Part shown: piece by piece, positions 10,834 to 21,984 of the stretch
How positions within the stretch are numbered: position 1 is the stretch's first letter
Layout: each line of letters starts with the position of its first letter
DNA from: Chara braunii
Lineage: Eukaryota > Streptophyta > Charophyceae > Charales > Characeae
Length of the DNA stretch: 64,000 nt
Assembly: GCA_003427395.1 (NCBI GenBank)
Contig: BFEA01000060.1
Coordinates: forward strand, 2,476,233-2,540,232
Direction of reading: 5' to 3'
Translations under genes and position numbers: made by a program
Notes under the pieces: generated by a model
What the model saw: the letters and a program-made list of their open reading frames with translations, nothing else
Database searches by the model: none
Told to the model about the DNA's origin: nothing

Positions 10834-13740
10834 AAACAGGGCCTTGTGGTCCTGGATCCTTCTATTCTGGGGAGCGTCAGTCCGGTTCCTATTCCACCGG
10901 CAAGTCAGAATACACATTACATTACAGCAGAAACACACGCTTCCTTCCGTTTGGCCAAAGGACCCCTGAGCAGCATTGATTACTCCACCAATGTAGGAGG
11001 ATTGACTGTCAGCTTGCCGTGTCACACTCTTTCCTTTCAGACCTGAAAACCAGTTCTGCCGAATAGTTCTAAGTCACCTAGAGGGGGCTTGCCCATAGTT
11101 TCTGCATACCTGAGAATTCCCAACTCATCTGCCCTGCCCGAGCGTCTTGGTATCCCCTATCCCATTGAGTCTATCCCTTTCTTTTAAGCGCTATCAAAAC
11201 CCTAGGCCCTAAACCCTCAACCTGTAGAACTTACTGTTCCTTCTGGGTTGGTTCTGTTGCCTTTGGGTGGTAGAGGAGCCTGTATTCCTTGTACCCTAAC
11301 TCCATCGTCCCCTGAGTCGACCTCGTCCATAGAAGTGGTAGTATAGGTTCGTAGCTTTTCTTTAGGAGTCTGATCAGGAGGTGCCTTGCCCATGCACAGC
11401 TATTTGCAGCCGAACACATCTTCCTGAGTTTGAGTTGTGCCAGTCCTTCCAGCAGATGTGGTCGTCTCGTAACTCAGCAACTTTCCCGCTTAGCAACCAT
11501 ACCTTGCTGAAGCTCAGTCTCGCCTTCTTTTGTTGTTCCTCATCCTCCGACCATGATAATTTGATTTTCCGCCCTCTGCAGAGGATTTCAGCTTGTATCA
11601 ATGTTTTCGTCTCTGCCCAGATCATCTCTCGTGGGTTGGACACTCTTTCGATCGTTCTGCTGCATCTTTCCTTCCATATGACCCATAAGGTCACCTTCCT
11701 GATGAGTCCAAACCAAATCCTTTCCGCTTTCCGGAGTTGCTCAGGGAGGTTAGTCAGAAGGAGAAGTTGGATGGCTTGTTCGGGGAAAGGGGTCGGGAAA
11801 AGGAAATCCCAGAGGGCCGAGGCTCTCGCCCAGTAGTCTGTTGCCTCCCTACAGTGCAGCAAACAGTGAACAATGTCCTCTACCGCGTCCTCCGCACAAA
11901 CCAGACACCGATCTGAACTGTTGGGGTCTGAGGGCTTTCGCCTAGCGTGTAACCATTGGTTAACTGGCAGTGCCACGTAGGTTATCAGCCATTGAAGGCT
12001 TCTGATCTTGATTGGCCTAATGGATTTGTACTTCTTCCATTGAATTTGTGTGAGACTGTCTGCCTCCTGGCCTAGTAGGGTCTGCCATCTCTTCTTGATG
12101 ATGGGGTCTGGGGTTTTAGTTTTAGTTGACAGCCTATACCCTAGTCAGACTGTGTATTTATGAATTGGAATCTTGGACTTAATGTTCTTTGTCTTGTCTG
12201 GTGTCCATGCCCATTCTGTTGGGTCAAACTCTAGGTTGTGGACCGCCGTGTAAGGTCTGAAGATTGATTTTGGCCAAGAGCCAAGGACCCTAACCTTCCT
12301 AAGTAGGAAGAAGTCCATGACTATTGATTTTACTTCGCTGTTGAGGATGACTGGCGTTCTGGAGGTAGTCGTGGAGATTGGGAAGGAGAGGAAGGTGAGA
12401 TCGGTGGTTGAGCCTTGTTGCATGTGGGAAAACTGAAAGGCTCTGGAGGGGGTAGTTTCTTGTATCTTAAGTCCTCATTCTCCCGGCTTCCATGGGGCGG
12501 CTTCGGCCAAAATGTCCTTCCATTCTTGTGGGATACGGCTGATGATGTACTGGAGATTGGGTCCACGTCTGTGGCATCCTTTTAGCTGAGAACTAACTTC
12601 CTGTTCCGTCTTCCACTTCTTTCCCTCTTCGCTCCATAGATGAGCGATTTTCCATATCCCGTTTTTTTATCCAGGAGAGCCATCTGTGTTCTAGGGGGAG
12701 GGGATTGTCTCCCTCATTTGACACCCTTTGGTTCCCAAAGAGTGGTTGTCTAAGTACTTCATCCTTAAACCTCGGTCTATTGGACTTTTGGGCATTATCT
12801 TTCTCCAGATCTGAATCAGTGCTGACCAGTATGGAGTAGGGGGTCTGTAGATTTCCGTTCTATCATCCCTTCTTCGATTCCTACGTCCCGTGGTCAAGGC
12901 CCAATCCTTATTCATGATCCAAAAGAGACCTGACATGTCGTTTGGCGAGGGCACTGGAGCTAGAGATCTGATACTGTCTGAGGCTAACTTGTTCCAGGCA
13001 CTGTCCGGGTCCATCAGCAGTTTAATTATCCACTTGATCTGGAGGGCTTTCGTCTCTGTTCCAGGGTCAATAATCCCTAGGCCTCCTTTTTGCGGGGTTC
13101 TTGTGACGTAGTGCCATGCGACCTTAGACATACCATTCTCTTTATTTGGGTCACCTGACCATAAATAGGACCTGGCTCTTCTGTTTAGGTCTTTGATGGA
13201 ATTATCCGGTATTGTCCAAATAGAAGCTATGTACCACATCATTGAGAAGACCGACGTATTGAGAACCAGGGCCTGACCGAAAAGGGATGTAAATACATTG
13301 CCCCATCTTCCTAATTTGTTGATTTGTTTAGTCAATATGTTCTGTCCCGTTTGGGGTGCTAGACCTTCCCTTGTCATGAATATGCCAAGGTATCTGGTGG
13401 GGGATTCTGGTGTTTCCCATAGCATGGTAGCTTCCTCTCCTTCTAATTGGAGAGGTTCCTCCTCGGATAACCACCAACCTATTGTTTTTCTCCAATTGAT
13501 CTTCATTTCTGAGGCCAGTCTTAAAGCTTTCATTGCTTTGGCCAAGGTCCTGAAAGAAGAGTCTGATGCTCTGATTAGTACGGTCAGGTCATCTGCAAAC
13601 ATGGTAGCAGTCGGGAAGTCTATTCTGTGAGCCGAGCCTGTATTGAGGACTGGGAGTCTGTGAATCGATGGGTCCTTACGTAGGAAAGAAGCGATGGCCT
13701 CCATCACAAATAAGAAGATCGACGGGGCCAGCGGATAGCA
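10834..13740 (-). mobile_element. 5'-truncated plant L1-like LINE
   Basis: This is the longest minus-strand LINE copy. Going 5' to 3' on the minus strand it holds the C-terminal half of the RT (13740-12691), the post-RT linker (12569-12145), the zf-RVT zinc-binding segment and tail (11976-11374), the shared 3' UTR (about 11050-10843) and a T-rich tail. ORF1, the endonuclease and the first RT motifs are missing; the 5' break lies just before the RT block PLAPSIFLF. The family is inferred from the RT plus zf-RVT order, which is diagnostic for plant LINEs. No target-site duplication was found by eye. Confidence 0.85.
11374..11976 (-). pseudogene. LINE zf-RVT zinc-binding C-terminus
   Basis: A 200-codon frame in the same LINE. 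It starts with ALPVNQWLHARR and then a zinc-binding pattern: CLVC, about seven residues, then HCLLHC, followed by WARASALWDFLF. This is the zf-RVT domain found C-terminal to plant LINE RTs. It lies about 170 bases downstream of the linker frame, with frameshifts between them. Confidence 0.8.
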
Positions 13741-13764
13741 GAGCAGAAAAGGACAAAACGACAA
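12691..13764 (-). pseudogene. LINE reverse transcriptase, C-terminal half
   Basis: An open frame of 357 codons. Within the first 25 residues is the RT motif PLAPSIFLFVMEAIASFL, then the catalytic motif MFADDL around residue 55, so the two catalytic aspartates are intact. After these come the thumb region and the long linker containing WLSEEEP, YLGIFMT and GRWGNVFTSLFGQALVLN. The first roughly 20 codons may lie outside the element. The N-terminal RT motifs are absent and the reading frame ends before the zf-RVT part, so the protein cannot be functional. Confidence 0.8.
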
Positions 13765-14349
13765 AGGCTGAGAGGCCTAAGACTGCTAAATAGAGACTAA
13801 AAACAACAGATCTAAGGGTCAAGCCCAAAAGGGCTCAAAGCCAACAAACAACGCACACAAGCTACAGGTGACGGGATAAAGTCCCGCAAGGCTCAAAACA
13901 AAGAAACAACAAACACGACCACACCGAGTTAGTGTACAACCCGCCTGAAACCTGCAATTCATTGCACAGGGCCGTCCTAGGCTGACTCAAAATTCTACAA
14001 AGCACGAGTTTGTTACATTCAGCTACCGTCCGTGCACTATATATTTTAACGAACGTAGCTTGTTCGCCTTCCTGGCAAAGGTTCCTAGCTCGTCTGAGTT
14101 GTAATTGCTTCTTCTCATACCGGATGTCAGACATTCTAGCCAGTTGATTAGCGACATTCTAGTCCTGGTGTCGGTTCTGAACATTATCACTGTTTTCCTT
14201 GTCTTCGGATCTCCTCATTATCAGTGTTCTCTTCTTCCTCTGTGTCTCCTATTCCTCATCCCACCCTGCTTTGCGGCACCCATGGTGTTGAGACATGGGG
14301 ACAAATCACAAATAAGGTAGCTCTCAAACGCAAAATCGTCAACGCCAGT
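13765..14349. other. Unassigned DNA
   Basis: Nothing recognised. It starts at the 5' truncation point of the LINE. Confidence 0.3.
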
Positions 14350-15477
14350 CGTATGTGTGATCCGGATCACTACGAAATTGTCTGGCCAGGAGCAGATGGA
14401 AGAGTTTGGACGAGAACATGACTTCAAGTGAGGACGCGTCATCATCATCATCTTCGAGTGACTTGGGTGAAGATAATGAAGAACAGGCACTAAAGATAGT
14501 TTGAAGGATAAGAGAGGAGAGACAGCGGAGGAACCTGACAAAGAAGAAGCAGACCAAAGGCAAGATGAAGGGAAAACAACCCGTCACTGCCTAAGAAAAG
14601 GTGAGTGCGTGAGAAGAACACACACGACTCCTATGATGAAGACTAGTATGTCCGAAGAGCAGAACTCACCCTTGATGGATGGATTCAAGGGTATCGAGGC
14701 GGGCTAGTCATAGCACGGTTTAGTCAAGTATAGACTTTCAGTGATGGAGTATTCAAAGAAATAGGTTCCACAGCTGCGGGAGATATGTGATAAGCAAGGT
14801 ATACGTTCAACAAAAAAAAATGAGACGGTGGCGAAACTAGTCAGAAGGCAAACAGAAAAGGTGTATGGAGGATTTTCACTACTCCGATGACTGCGGAGAA
14901 TGAGACGAAGACAAGAATAGAGCTGGTAGAAGACAGAGCTGAGAAGTCACCTGCTGACGTTGTTAAGAGGACGATCACGGCTAGGGGAAAAGCAAAATGT
15001 TGCGAGAAACCGAGGGTCATTCTCTATTCCACTACGCCACAGCAATCGGACTCAAAGTCAGATCAGATCGACTCTCGAAGCCCCCTTCGGTTGTGGGGCT
15101 AAGGAGTTATTTGGAAGAGCGCTTGTACACGGGGAAATCCCTTTGGGGCCAGGGATGCACCGGTGAACCTTTGGCAAGAGTTGAAAGGACTTCGGCAACG
15201 ACTATCGCCCCACTCGGTTTGAATGGAGAATGCCGCTGGTTGGAGAAATATCTGGACAAGATATACGTGGAAGAAGACACGTTGGAGATGCAGACCGTGG
15301 GGGAAGAAGATCTACGTCGGCTGTACAGTGAGGCCGATCCTTGTCATCGCCAGTCCGTGGGGGAAGAAGATCTACGTCGGCTGTACAGTGAGGCCGCTCC
15401 TTACACCGGTGGCGTGGACATCTGTACGCAGCCGAGACAGCCTCCCTGGGAAAAATGTCAAAACTTGCCTTGCTTTC
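14350..15477 (+). pseudogene. Decayed gag-like region, uncertain
   Basis: On the plus strand, broken frames give a serine and acidic run, then a highly basic and charged stretch (14420-14590), then lysine-rich sequence. This resembles the nucleic-acid-binding part of a retrotransposon gag, but no zinc knuckle is visible on this strand. A 60-bp tandem duplication interrupts it (15295-15400). I cannot identify the product, and the call rests on composition alone. Confidence 0.25.
15295..15400. repeat. 60-bp tandem duplication
   Basis: CCGTGGGGGAAGAAGATC and the following bases at 15295 repeat at 15355 with period exactly 60. Sixty is a multiple of three, so the frame is kept. Confidence 0.9.
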
Positions 15478-16000
15478 TCCTCTTCTTCTTCTCTTTGTCA
15501 ACCGCCCTTCGTCGGGATGCTGTCTTGGGACGTGCTCACATAGCGGGCGACTTCATCACTTTTTCCATCCCTGGTTTGAGGACCTTCTCCCCCATCCCAT
15601 TCGTCATTGCGTCCGCCGCTTCTTTGTTAGCTTGTTTCTGCTGTCTTCACTTCTCCTCAATGTCGGCCTGTAGTTTCAGCTTCATTTCCTCCGTTCTCCT
15701 GGCTAATGCAGTTCCGTTTTTTATCCTCTTCTTTCGTAAGCTTCTGTTGCTCTTCCTTTGCCTTCCGCTCTCGCTCTTCCTTCCCAACAGTCACATGCTA
15801 TGTGACCTGCCTTACCCCACTCATAGCACACTGGGTCATTCCTACCTCTGTTCGCGTTTCCCACGTATCCCGATTATTCCCGCTCGTCCCGTTGTTCATG
15901 TTGCTTGTGTTGTTAGCGTTCCCTCCTTCGCCTCCGTACATTCTCCTCCTCGTAACCTCTTTCGACAGCTCACTGTGATCGGTTATACTACCATCCTATC
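15478..16000 (-). pseudogene. Zinc-knuckle, coiled-coil gag-like remnant
   Basis: On the minus strand, near 15830-15790, the translation CYEWGKAGHIACDCW is a CCHC zinc knuckle with its second cysteine changed to tryptophan. It is followed downstream (15780-15480) by a long arginine, glutamate and lysine-rich segment in broken frames, as expected of a coiled coil. The arrangement (knuckle then charged helix) parallels the upstream part of the PLE coding region at 52787-53494. Several stops show it is dead. It could derive from an LTR element gag or from a PLE ORF1-like protein. Confidence 0.5.
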
Positions 16001-16568
16001 CTTCGTCGTCAAATTCCTCACTGCAGGTATCACATATACCGAAAAAAGACCAATGAGAGTTCAACCTCCAAACAGTCAAAACCTTCTCCCTCATGCGCCA
16101 GCCCGAACTCACAACGCACCATGGCCCGATCTTCCCGTAATGTAACAGACAATGTACAATCCTCCAACAAGTTTCATCGGCCCACACGGAATCATCAGGA
16201 AGGAGTAGTCTCACGAGTACTTCTGCCGAAAGAGAGTCCACAGGCGTTGCCTCTCCTCTATTTATCTACTTTTGTTCCTTCTCGTCGTACTTTCTACGCC
16301 AAACAGACTCATGGTACGTGCGTTCCCGCCCATATTCAAAACCGAATCCAAAAACAAAATCCGCACATAAATACCTAAGCATGCAAAGGGATAAAACTAA
16401 AAACTCGCAAGGTCCTAATGCGCGTCTGGTCGGAGCCTAATATCCACATTCCATGGTCTTCCCCGCACAGTTGCAAAAAGACAAAATTACAAAAACCGAA
16501 AGTTCCCAAGTACACAGCTCCTGACCGCGGTACTTCACAGGCATTGCCTGTCCCGTCTTTTGGAGTCA
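16001..16568. other. Unassigned DNA
   Basis: No gene recognised. It lies immediately left of the MITE at 16569-17001. Confidence 0.3.
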
Positions 16569-17001
16569 GGGCACGCTCACACTGCGGTAGCAAATCCGTA
16601 TAAATTGCGAAAATGGGTTGGGCCGAATTGGGGTATTTGGGACGTTTCAGGTCACACTGCGTTCACACCGCGTTCCCATTTCGCTAAAGACACGGTTGCT
16701 ACCGTGCCATCAGGGTGCTGCTGTTTGGGGGTTCCAGTCACACAGAAGTAACCCCAAATATAGAACGTACATGTTCCCTTTTGAACTTTGCATTCATTTA
16801 CAAAAATTAAATAAAAAAAGAATAAGGATTTTGAGATAACCTCTGGAGGTTACCGCAAATTCCTCAAACCCGTGGCCAGGCAGGCCACTGACAAATGGGT
16901 TTGGGAATGGGGTGTTTGGGGTCGGAACCATTGTGTGTGACCAGCCGTGTGCACATTTTTTTGGGAGTTTTACGGTTTTGGTACCCAGTGTGAGCGTGCC
17001 C
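16569..17001. mobile_element. MITE, 3-bp TCA duplication, 433 bp
   Basis: The ends are perfect 16-bp inverted repeats (GGGCACGCTCACACTG) flanked by TCA at 16566-16568 and 17002-17004. A GGGC end and a 3-bp duplication suit the PIF/Harbinger superfamily, although the usual target is TWA. There is no transposase frame, so it would be non-autonomous. Confidence 0.8.
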
Positions 17002-17129
17002 TCAGACAGTTGAAGTCAGAGATAACCTCCCAGTTGTCTCCCAAGGATATCTGTAGCCAAAAATCGGTTCAGAACCGTGTCCGCGAGGTCCCCTTGTTTG
17101 AGCCCCGTGGCTATCCTTCCAATATCACG

Positions 17130-17985
17130 TCGAAGATGCGTCCTAGCCCACATAGAAGGCTATTCCCCGTAGTTTTGGCAGATGAAGATGGAGTCGGCCG
17201 GAGGATAAGAAGATAGCCGTAACTCAAGACTGGTCGAGGCCCTAGAACATAACTGAACTGCGATCATACCAAGGGTTAGTTAATTATAATAGGAAGTTTG
17301 TGTGCAACTTCAGTTCGATTGCAGACCCATTGCATAGAGCGTTGAAGGAGGAGGCAGTTGGGAGTGGGACAAAGGCTGCAGGTCAGCTTTTTAGAAACTG
17401 AAGAAGATTCTTATCAAATAGCCTGTGTTGAAGATTGCAAACCCTTCCCTACCATCTGTAGTGATAACGAATACCAACAAGTATGGGATAGGCACTGTAT
17501 TACAACTAGACAAGATGATGGGAACGGGTAAACGCATGCCAAGCGAGAAAGTAGCCAACCCTACTTATGAGAGAGATTGTATGGCCTGTCTAAAGCACAA
17601 GAAAGACGTGGAGGACCTCCCTCCTAGGTAGGCATTTTAAAGTGTACTAAAACCACGAGACACTTTGTTGGCTCAAGACATGCAAAGGTGTAGCCCAAGC
17701 TAGCTAATTGGGCATAGGGGATGGATGAGCTTAAACCAGTGAAGGGTAAGTACAATGTACCCACTGATGTGAAATGGATGAATTGGACTTTGAACATAAA
17801 ACAGTGAAGGGTAGTACAACGTACCCACTGATGTCCTGTTCCAGTGGGCTAATCAATTTGGCTCCATAGTTACCTATCTTGATGTAGCACAAGATCTGCA
17901 TCAAAAGATTAGAGATGCATATTAGAAAGCCCCTGTACTCGGTGAGATAATTAGCAGAGTTAAACCAGCACTCCCTTGTACACTA
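17130..17985 (+). pseudogene. Ty3/gypsy RT end and RNase H, decayed
   Basis: On the plus strand, in shifting frames, the order is typical of Ty3/gypsy pol. Near 17180-17290 is the RT C-terminus (DWSRPRT, then a tract ending NYY-like). Then follow the connection (ADPLHRALKEE near 17325) and RNase H (LKIANPSLPSVV...YGIGTVLQ near 17425-17505, MPSEKVANPTYER near 17540). A tail contains QFGSIVTYLDVAQDLHQKIRDAY (about 17850-17920). Stops and frameshifts are frequent. A 50-60-bp segment containing CAGTGAAGGGTA is duplicated at about 17735-17835. It continues beyond the MITE at 17986-18121 as the integrase remnant. Confidence 0.75.
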
Positions 17986-18121
17986 CATTCTTCCGCTGAA
18001 TACAACGTACGGTAATTATAGCTGCCCCGAATACAACGTACCATAATTATAGCTGTATATAGACTGAAAGATACCCCAAATACAGCTATAATGACTGTAC
18101 GCTGTATTCGGGGGAAGAAGG
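17986..18121. mobile_element. Palindromic TA MITE, longer variant (136 bp)
   Basis: The inverted ends run inward as AATACAACGTACGGTAATT or similar, with TA on both sides (17984-17985, 18122-18123). It belongs to the same family as 27530-27634, 41659-41763 and 46743-46847, but has a roughly 31-bp internal duplication of the CCCGAATACAACGTAC block. It sits inside the decayed Ty3/gypsy element and so is younger than it. Confidence 0.85.
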
Positions 18122-18739
18122 TAGGACGCTAAGTCGCAAATGTAGCCTATCCCGAAAAAAGTCGGGGGCTCGGGGCAGGGTTAGAGGCCAAGAAAAACAA
18201 AATGAGAAAAAGAGGAGAAAGAAAGAACAAAAACTAGGAACTTCGAATCTAGCGACGTCGGGGACGGGGACCTCATGGAGGTGGACGTCATACCAGTGCT
18301 TTGAGTAATGTATCTGGCCACTATGCATGGAATGTGATTGCAGGTGTTTTAGTTTTTTTTTTTTTGCTTTGCATATCGTTGTAGTGCCCTGCCAGCGAGG
18401 CAAGGCGTATTCCACTCGGAGCATCTAACTGCCTCACTTACCTCATACTCACACTAGTGCTGTAGCGTCGTCCTGTATCGGACCGCAATCACATCATAAA
18501 GGATGTTTTTTTTTTTTCTTCTTCTTTATCTGTTGTTCAGCGGAGAGACGCCCTCACTGAGGGCACAGTCATGCTAGCGCCTCGTAGAATATATCTGATG
18601 GTTATCACGGCGTTAGGGAAGTTTCGTTTTTTTTTTCCCTTCTTCTTTTTGTTTTCTTGTTCTTTTATGGATGCAACTGCACAAGCTCGGCCAAACTCGG
18701 TATGCAGTGAAATTCAGGTTCGGCAAAAACAGGATCGGA

Positions 18740-19395
18740 GGTAGTGGTGGTTTAAGATAATTAAGCCGGAAGACATCCTGGAATACACACTCACTAACTG
18801 ATGTTATTTGTGACTTCTCGAGGAGAGGATGGACCCTGATCCCTAACGATGAGCGGATGCGCCGCGTTATTTTGGGAGAGTGACATGATGCTGACAGACT
18901 TCGGTTGGCGGAATACTTATGCCAACAAGAGTCCCACAAAGGCACCTGCTAGGCTTGCTGAGACCATTGCGTATCCGCCAAGGACCCGGAGAGTTGATGT
19001 CCATAGATTTCATGGGCACTAAAAGTGACGACTAAAGCAGGGAACAACCAAGTTACGGTTGTAGTTAACAGATTTAGCACGTTTCAACGTTGAGTTCATC
19101 CCCTTGCCTGCAGAAGCCAAGACCGAGTTAGTCATAGAGAATTTATTTTTTCTCGCTGGATCAAAGGTAATGGCGACCCGGTGATTATAGTCAGTGATGG
19201 GGATGTTAGGTTCACTAGCGCAGCCTGGCGACAACTAATGAAATAGTTTGGATCCCAATTAAACTATATTGTATGTCTGATAGACACCCCCCAAGTCTAA
19301 TGGACAAACAGAGCAGATGAGTACGCTGCTGCGACGGACTTTGCGTATGTACATTAGACCTGCCAAGATCGATTGGGATGTGAAAGTTGGCAAGG
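18740..19395 (+). pseudogene. Ty3/gypsy integrase, decayed
   Basis: Near 18815-18890 the plus strand encodes PNDERMRRVILGE, the zinc-binding region ahead of integrase. Then come GELMSIDFMG (about 18995, first catalytic aspartate), VSDGD (near 19195, second aspartate) and a PPxSNGQTEQM motif near 19290, which precedes the expected glutamate position. These are the D,D,E landmarks of a retroviral-type integrase core. In-frame stops and frameshifts abound. The segment 18124-18740 between RNase H and integrase carries no clear coding and may be another insertion. Confidence 0.75.
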
Positions 19396-19420
19396 GTAGC
19401 AATTGCTTAGAACAAAGAAG

Positions 19421-19507
19421 TGGGAGAGGCAGGATTCAAACCTACGTAGAAATATAACCTTCAACAGATTTACAGTCTGTCGCTTTTAACCACTCGGCCA
19501 CTCTCCC
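19421..19507 (-). tRNA. trnY: tRNA-Tyr (GTA), plant mitochondrial type
   Basis: An 87-nt class II tRNA on the minus strand. The acceptor stem GGGAGAG pairs with CTCTCCC, with discriminator A at 19421. The anticodon loop CTGTAAA gives GUA, a long variable arm follows, and the T-loop is TTTGAAT with stem GTAGG/CCTGC. The sequence is of plant mitochondrial trnY type rather than nuclear tRNA-Tyr, and no intron is seen. Surrounded by nuclear repeats, it is best read as a small mitochondrial DNA insertion, unlikely to be used. Confidence 0.85.
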
Positions 19508-19518
19508 GAAGAATTCAG

Positions 19519-19547
19519 CATCCCACAGGATTTGAACCTGTGGGATG
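19519..19547 (-). other. Acceptor/T-arm-like hairpin beside tRNA-Tyr
   Basis: A perfect 11-bp stem (CATCCCACAGG with CCTGTGGGATG) encloses a 7-nt TTCAAAT loop, the sequence of a tRNA T-loop, eleven bases upstream of tRNA-Tyr. It looks like the joined acceptor and T-arm of a second tRNA that has lost its D and anticodon arms, or the 3' end of a truncated tRNA copy. Confidence 0.5.
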
Positions 19548-19789
19548 GTTGGATTTGGCCGGCGGCGTATTATCTTAGTGCATCGGTCAGAAGCGAGAGC
19601 ACCTTTTGAGTTAGACAAAGGCTGGAGAAAACAACCCAGACCCATCTATACCATGGGTTAATTAATCGCGGAGGAGTTTGGAAAGTGAGCCATATTTGGG
19701 ATGAGGAGAAGAGGACTGACTAGCTGTCGGAACAGGAGCTTGGTTCCCGCCTCAAGCCTCGTCAAGGGATGCCACCGACGAGATGAGAA

Positions 19790-21545
19790 CTTAGAAATTA
19801 TCATCATCAGATGCATCCCAGAAGGCTGGAAGGAGATGCTGAGAGACATCTTGGGCGGGAAGGAGATGATGCTGACAGACTTCTTGGGCTGGAAATCAAG
19901 GGGTTGGGGGGAGTGCTGGCTTAGGAAACAGCACCCACAAGCCCCTCCAATTCTCGGAGTCCCATAAGCAACAGGGGGGATCAGACACTCTGACTGTTTT
20001 CACCTCTTTTCCACTTACTACTACAACACATGTCTCCTCCTCCATTCTAAATGCAAGAGGTGGAGCAAACAGTCCGACCTCCGTTTGTGCTCAGAAAAGT
20101 AAGAGTGTTGAGGGTGTGGGCCGAAAAAACAATCTTTAAAAACAGTCCGACCTCCGTTTGTGCTCAGAAAAGTAAAGAGTGTTGAGACGGTGTGGCCGAA
20201 AACACTCTTTAAACTGGACACTGCAATTCAAGACTTGGAATTTGATCTGGCAGAATGGACCTAGATACCAGGCAGAAGCAGGAATATACCAGAATGACCA
20301 TCCAGATTCAGGAGTACACAGTTACACTGGGATCCTCATCGTACAATTAAGAACAGACGGTTAAAAAGTTAATCGGTCAGGATGCCAATCAGATATCTCA
20401 GATACCATGGAAAAAAAACATTCAAAACAGTTCGGCCTGTCAAAATCAGGAGCCTCCGATCATGGCTCATCTCCGACTTGGCTCACCCAGTCAACCAATG
20501 GTTGCATATCATCATCAGGAGGAGGACCGGCCCGAGCAGCTGGGATTTATGTGTGGTATGCTCGGACAATGAACCGGAAGACGGTGATACGCTGCCTGAT
20601 ACATTGTAGAGAGGCGACGAAATAACCGGGCTAGGGCACTCAACCTTACGGGAATCCCTTTTCCTTACCCTCTTCCCCGAACACCCAATCCAACTCCTCC
20701 TATGGACTAACATCCCTGCCTGCCACTCTCAGAAGACAGAGAGGATCTGGTTTGGCACGATCAGAAAGGTGACGGCTTTGGTCTATATGGAAGGAAAGGT
20801 GCTGCAGAACTCTCGAAGGCCTCTCCACTCCAAGATAGAGCGTTTGGGTTTTGCTATTAAAAAAATTAAAGAAAGAAAGAAAGAAAAAAAGCATTCTATG
20901 CCGGACGATCTGGACCTGCAGCAGAAAATCAAAGCTATATTTGCAAGGGTATGGCTGGTGGGAGGGAGGGTAGCGGACATAAATGCCTCCTGTATACGGT
21001 GGCTGGAATGACACAATTCAGAAGTGGGGCTTAGGAGGCATAGGTCCCAATCAGCAGAACGGCAGGATCCAGTCAATACAGGCCACATAGTTTCGACGGC
21101 ATGGCAGAGAGGAAGAGATAGGCAAAGAAACAGTCGACAACCTACAAGATAAAAAAAAAAAAAAAGAAAAAAAAAAAGATCAGAGTTCCAGCAGGACATC
21201 TCCCAAACACGTTCAGGCAGGGGGTTTTCGCTTCCACGCCTCTTAGCCCTTTTTCGTGGTTTCACGATGAATTTGGCGGGTTTAAAACTGAGAGGAAAGG
21301 CCGAGGGAAAGGCAAGCTGACAGTCAATCCTCCAGGCATCTGGAGCAATCAATGCTGATAAGGGGGCTCCTTTTTCGGCCAAACGCAAGGAAGTGCGAGG
21401 GTGTTCTTGTTGTATCTTGGACTTGCCGGTGGAATAGGAACCGGACTAATGCTCCCCATAATGGATATGGAGCCGGGGCCATAAGGACCTGTTTTCTTAG
21501 CCAAAAAAAAAAAAAAAAAAAAAAAAAAGAAAGAAAGAAAGAAAG
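19790..21545 (+). mobile_element. LINE fragment, plus strand
   Basis: Pieces of the same LINE family in plus orientation. The linker motif CIPEGWKEMLRDIL lies at 19808-19860, and PVKIRSL...HPVNQWLH with the zf-RVT cysteines at 20430-20600. A C-terminal tail runs to 21011, the shared 3' UTR complement is at 21300-21490, and an A-run of about 25 bases at 21503-21528 is followed by GAAA repeats. It is 5'-truncated with many frameshifts. A 73-bp tandem duplication lies inside (20068-20213). Confidence 0.75.
20068..20213. repeat. 73-bp tandem duplication
   Basis: AACAGTCCGACCTCCGTT at 20068 recurs at 20141 with a few differences. It lies within the LINE fragment. Confidence 0.85.
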
Positions 21546-21984
21546 AAAGAGAGAAAAGATGTAAAAGGGGTTTTAGAACAGACCTGGAAAGAAAGCCACC
21601 CATTTGTCCCAATACCTTGTATGGGCGTCCGAGAAGTTCCCCCTAAGAAAGAAGTGGTTCGGGTGACCCCTCAGCCTAATTTCCGCCGGAGATTGAGAAG
21701 GGTACATGACCGTACACTCTATGCCATGTGCCGAAGTTGAATGAGAAAAGAATCAAAAAATCCTGTGCAGGTGGCAACTAGAAGGTAGTAAGGACTGCTT
21801 TCCTTCTTTCTGCCGTATGTACGACCCATAACCTTAGCATGCTGGTAAACATGAGGTGACCACTGACCACCGTCCCAGATGGAGTTCGCATTCCGGTTTG
21901 ATGGAAAGCATTCTATCAAAGGTGGTGTTGCCCTAGTAACAACTGTGTGACCCTAGAAGTCCCAGCTACCCTTCCCCTTCTTTC
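21546..21984. other. Unassigned DNA
   Basis: No gene recognised. Confidence 0.3.

Noticed and set aside
14997-16145. 382-codon open frame as an intact protein.
   Set aside because: It runs across a tandem duplication and antisense to the zinc-knuckle remnant; the second half is a T-rich, hydrophobic shadow of the minus strand.
17240-17275. GCGATCATACCA as the start of a 5S rRNA gene.
   Set aside because: The match ends after about 12 bases and the segment belongs to the Ty3/gypsy RT remnant.
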